The position numbers and the translations under genes were made by a program. Positions 47,501 to 47,577 of a stretch of DNA of 47,577 bases are shown here, piece by piece (positions within the stretch are counted from its first letter, which is position 1; each line of letters begins with the position of its first letter). This DNA is from Darksidea phi. Taxonomy: Eukaryota > Ascomycota > Dothideomycetes > Pleosporales > Lentitheciaceae. The notes under the pieces are model-generated. The model was not told the DNA's origin. It ran no database searches and saw nothing but the letters and a program-made list of their open reading frames with translations. The stretch lies in the NCBI GenBank assembly GCA_030770425.1, contig JASJFT010000292.1, positions 1 through 47,577 of the forward strand, written 5' to 3'.

Positions 47501-47577
47501 TAGGTGTTATGCGTTGTACGTACCTTTATACGGGATCCGGGTTAGGGCCGATAGAACGTTTGTCGCACCGTTGGTTT
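47501..47577. other. Return to unmutated sequence at window end
   Basis: From about 47,500 CA and TG reappear (GTGTTATGCGTTGTACGTAC) and GC content rises. It is too short to assign. Confidence 0.5.

Overview
The window looks like a piece of a filamentous ascomycete (Pezizomycotina) genome. The genes carry short introns (46-80 bases) with GT..AG ends and CTRAY-like branch sites. Several belong to typical fungal families: HET domain, NACHT-WD40 NLR, BBE-type flavo-oxidoreductase and cullin. Long blocks have been rewritten by repeat-induced point mutation (RIP). In those blocks CpA and TpG are almost absent, TpA is everywhere, ATG is nearly gone, and stop codons are TAA or TAG.

Layout. 1-6,940 is a RIP block of dead LTR retrotransposons: a Ty3/gypsy integrase with chromodomain, a second gypsy RT-RNase H-integrase, and a copia 3' end with LTR. 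6,940-13,070 is an unmutated island with a small coiled-coil/membrane gene (8,855) and a three-exon FAD oxidoreductase (minus, 11,805-10,232). 13,075-13,585 is copy A of a dispersed repeat. 13,627-16,626 is a compact divergent pair: a four-helix membrane protein (minus), and a multi-exon gene (plus) that joins a cullin N-terminal fragment in frame to a papain-like (LRAT/NlpC-P60-like) domain with a C-terminal membrane helix. 16,780-25,750 is a second RIP block in which a gypsy pol relic lies between inverted, not direct, 540-base LTRs and a further outer inverted repeat.

25,800-36,860 is a graveyard of fungal allorecognition genes. It holds a HET-domain 3' fragment, a small NACHT-NLR fragment, a nearly full HET gene killed by five RIP-type stops, and a NACHT-WD40 NLR. 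In the NLR the NACHT part carries about 29 in-frame stops with no frameshift, while the eleven-repeat WD40 part remains open. Two ankyrin repeats follow. Copies of the same dispersed repeat abut most of these relics. 36,860-47,500 is a third RIP block with a full-length Ty1/copia relic, a second truncated copia copy joined through tandem LTRs, and a third element of unrecognised coding content. The last 77 bases return to normal composition.

The plausibly working genes are the coiled-coil membrane protein, the oxidoreductase, the membrane protein and the cullin-fragment/papain-like gene. The HET and NLR genes look inactivated by RIP, although the WD40 array could still be expressed or act as a donor for recombination with paralogues. 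All identifications come from reading motifs by eye; no database search was possible.
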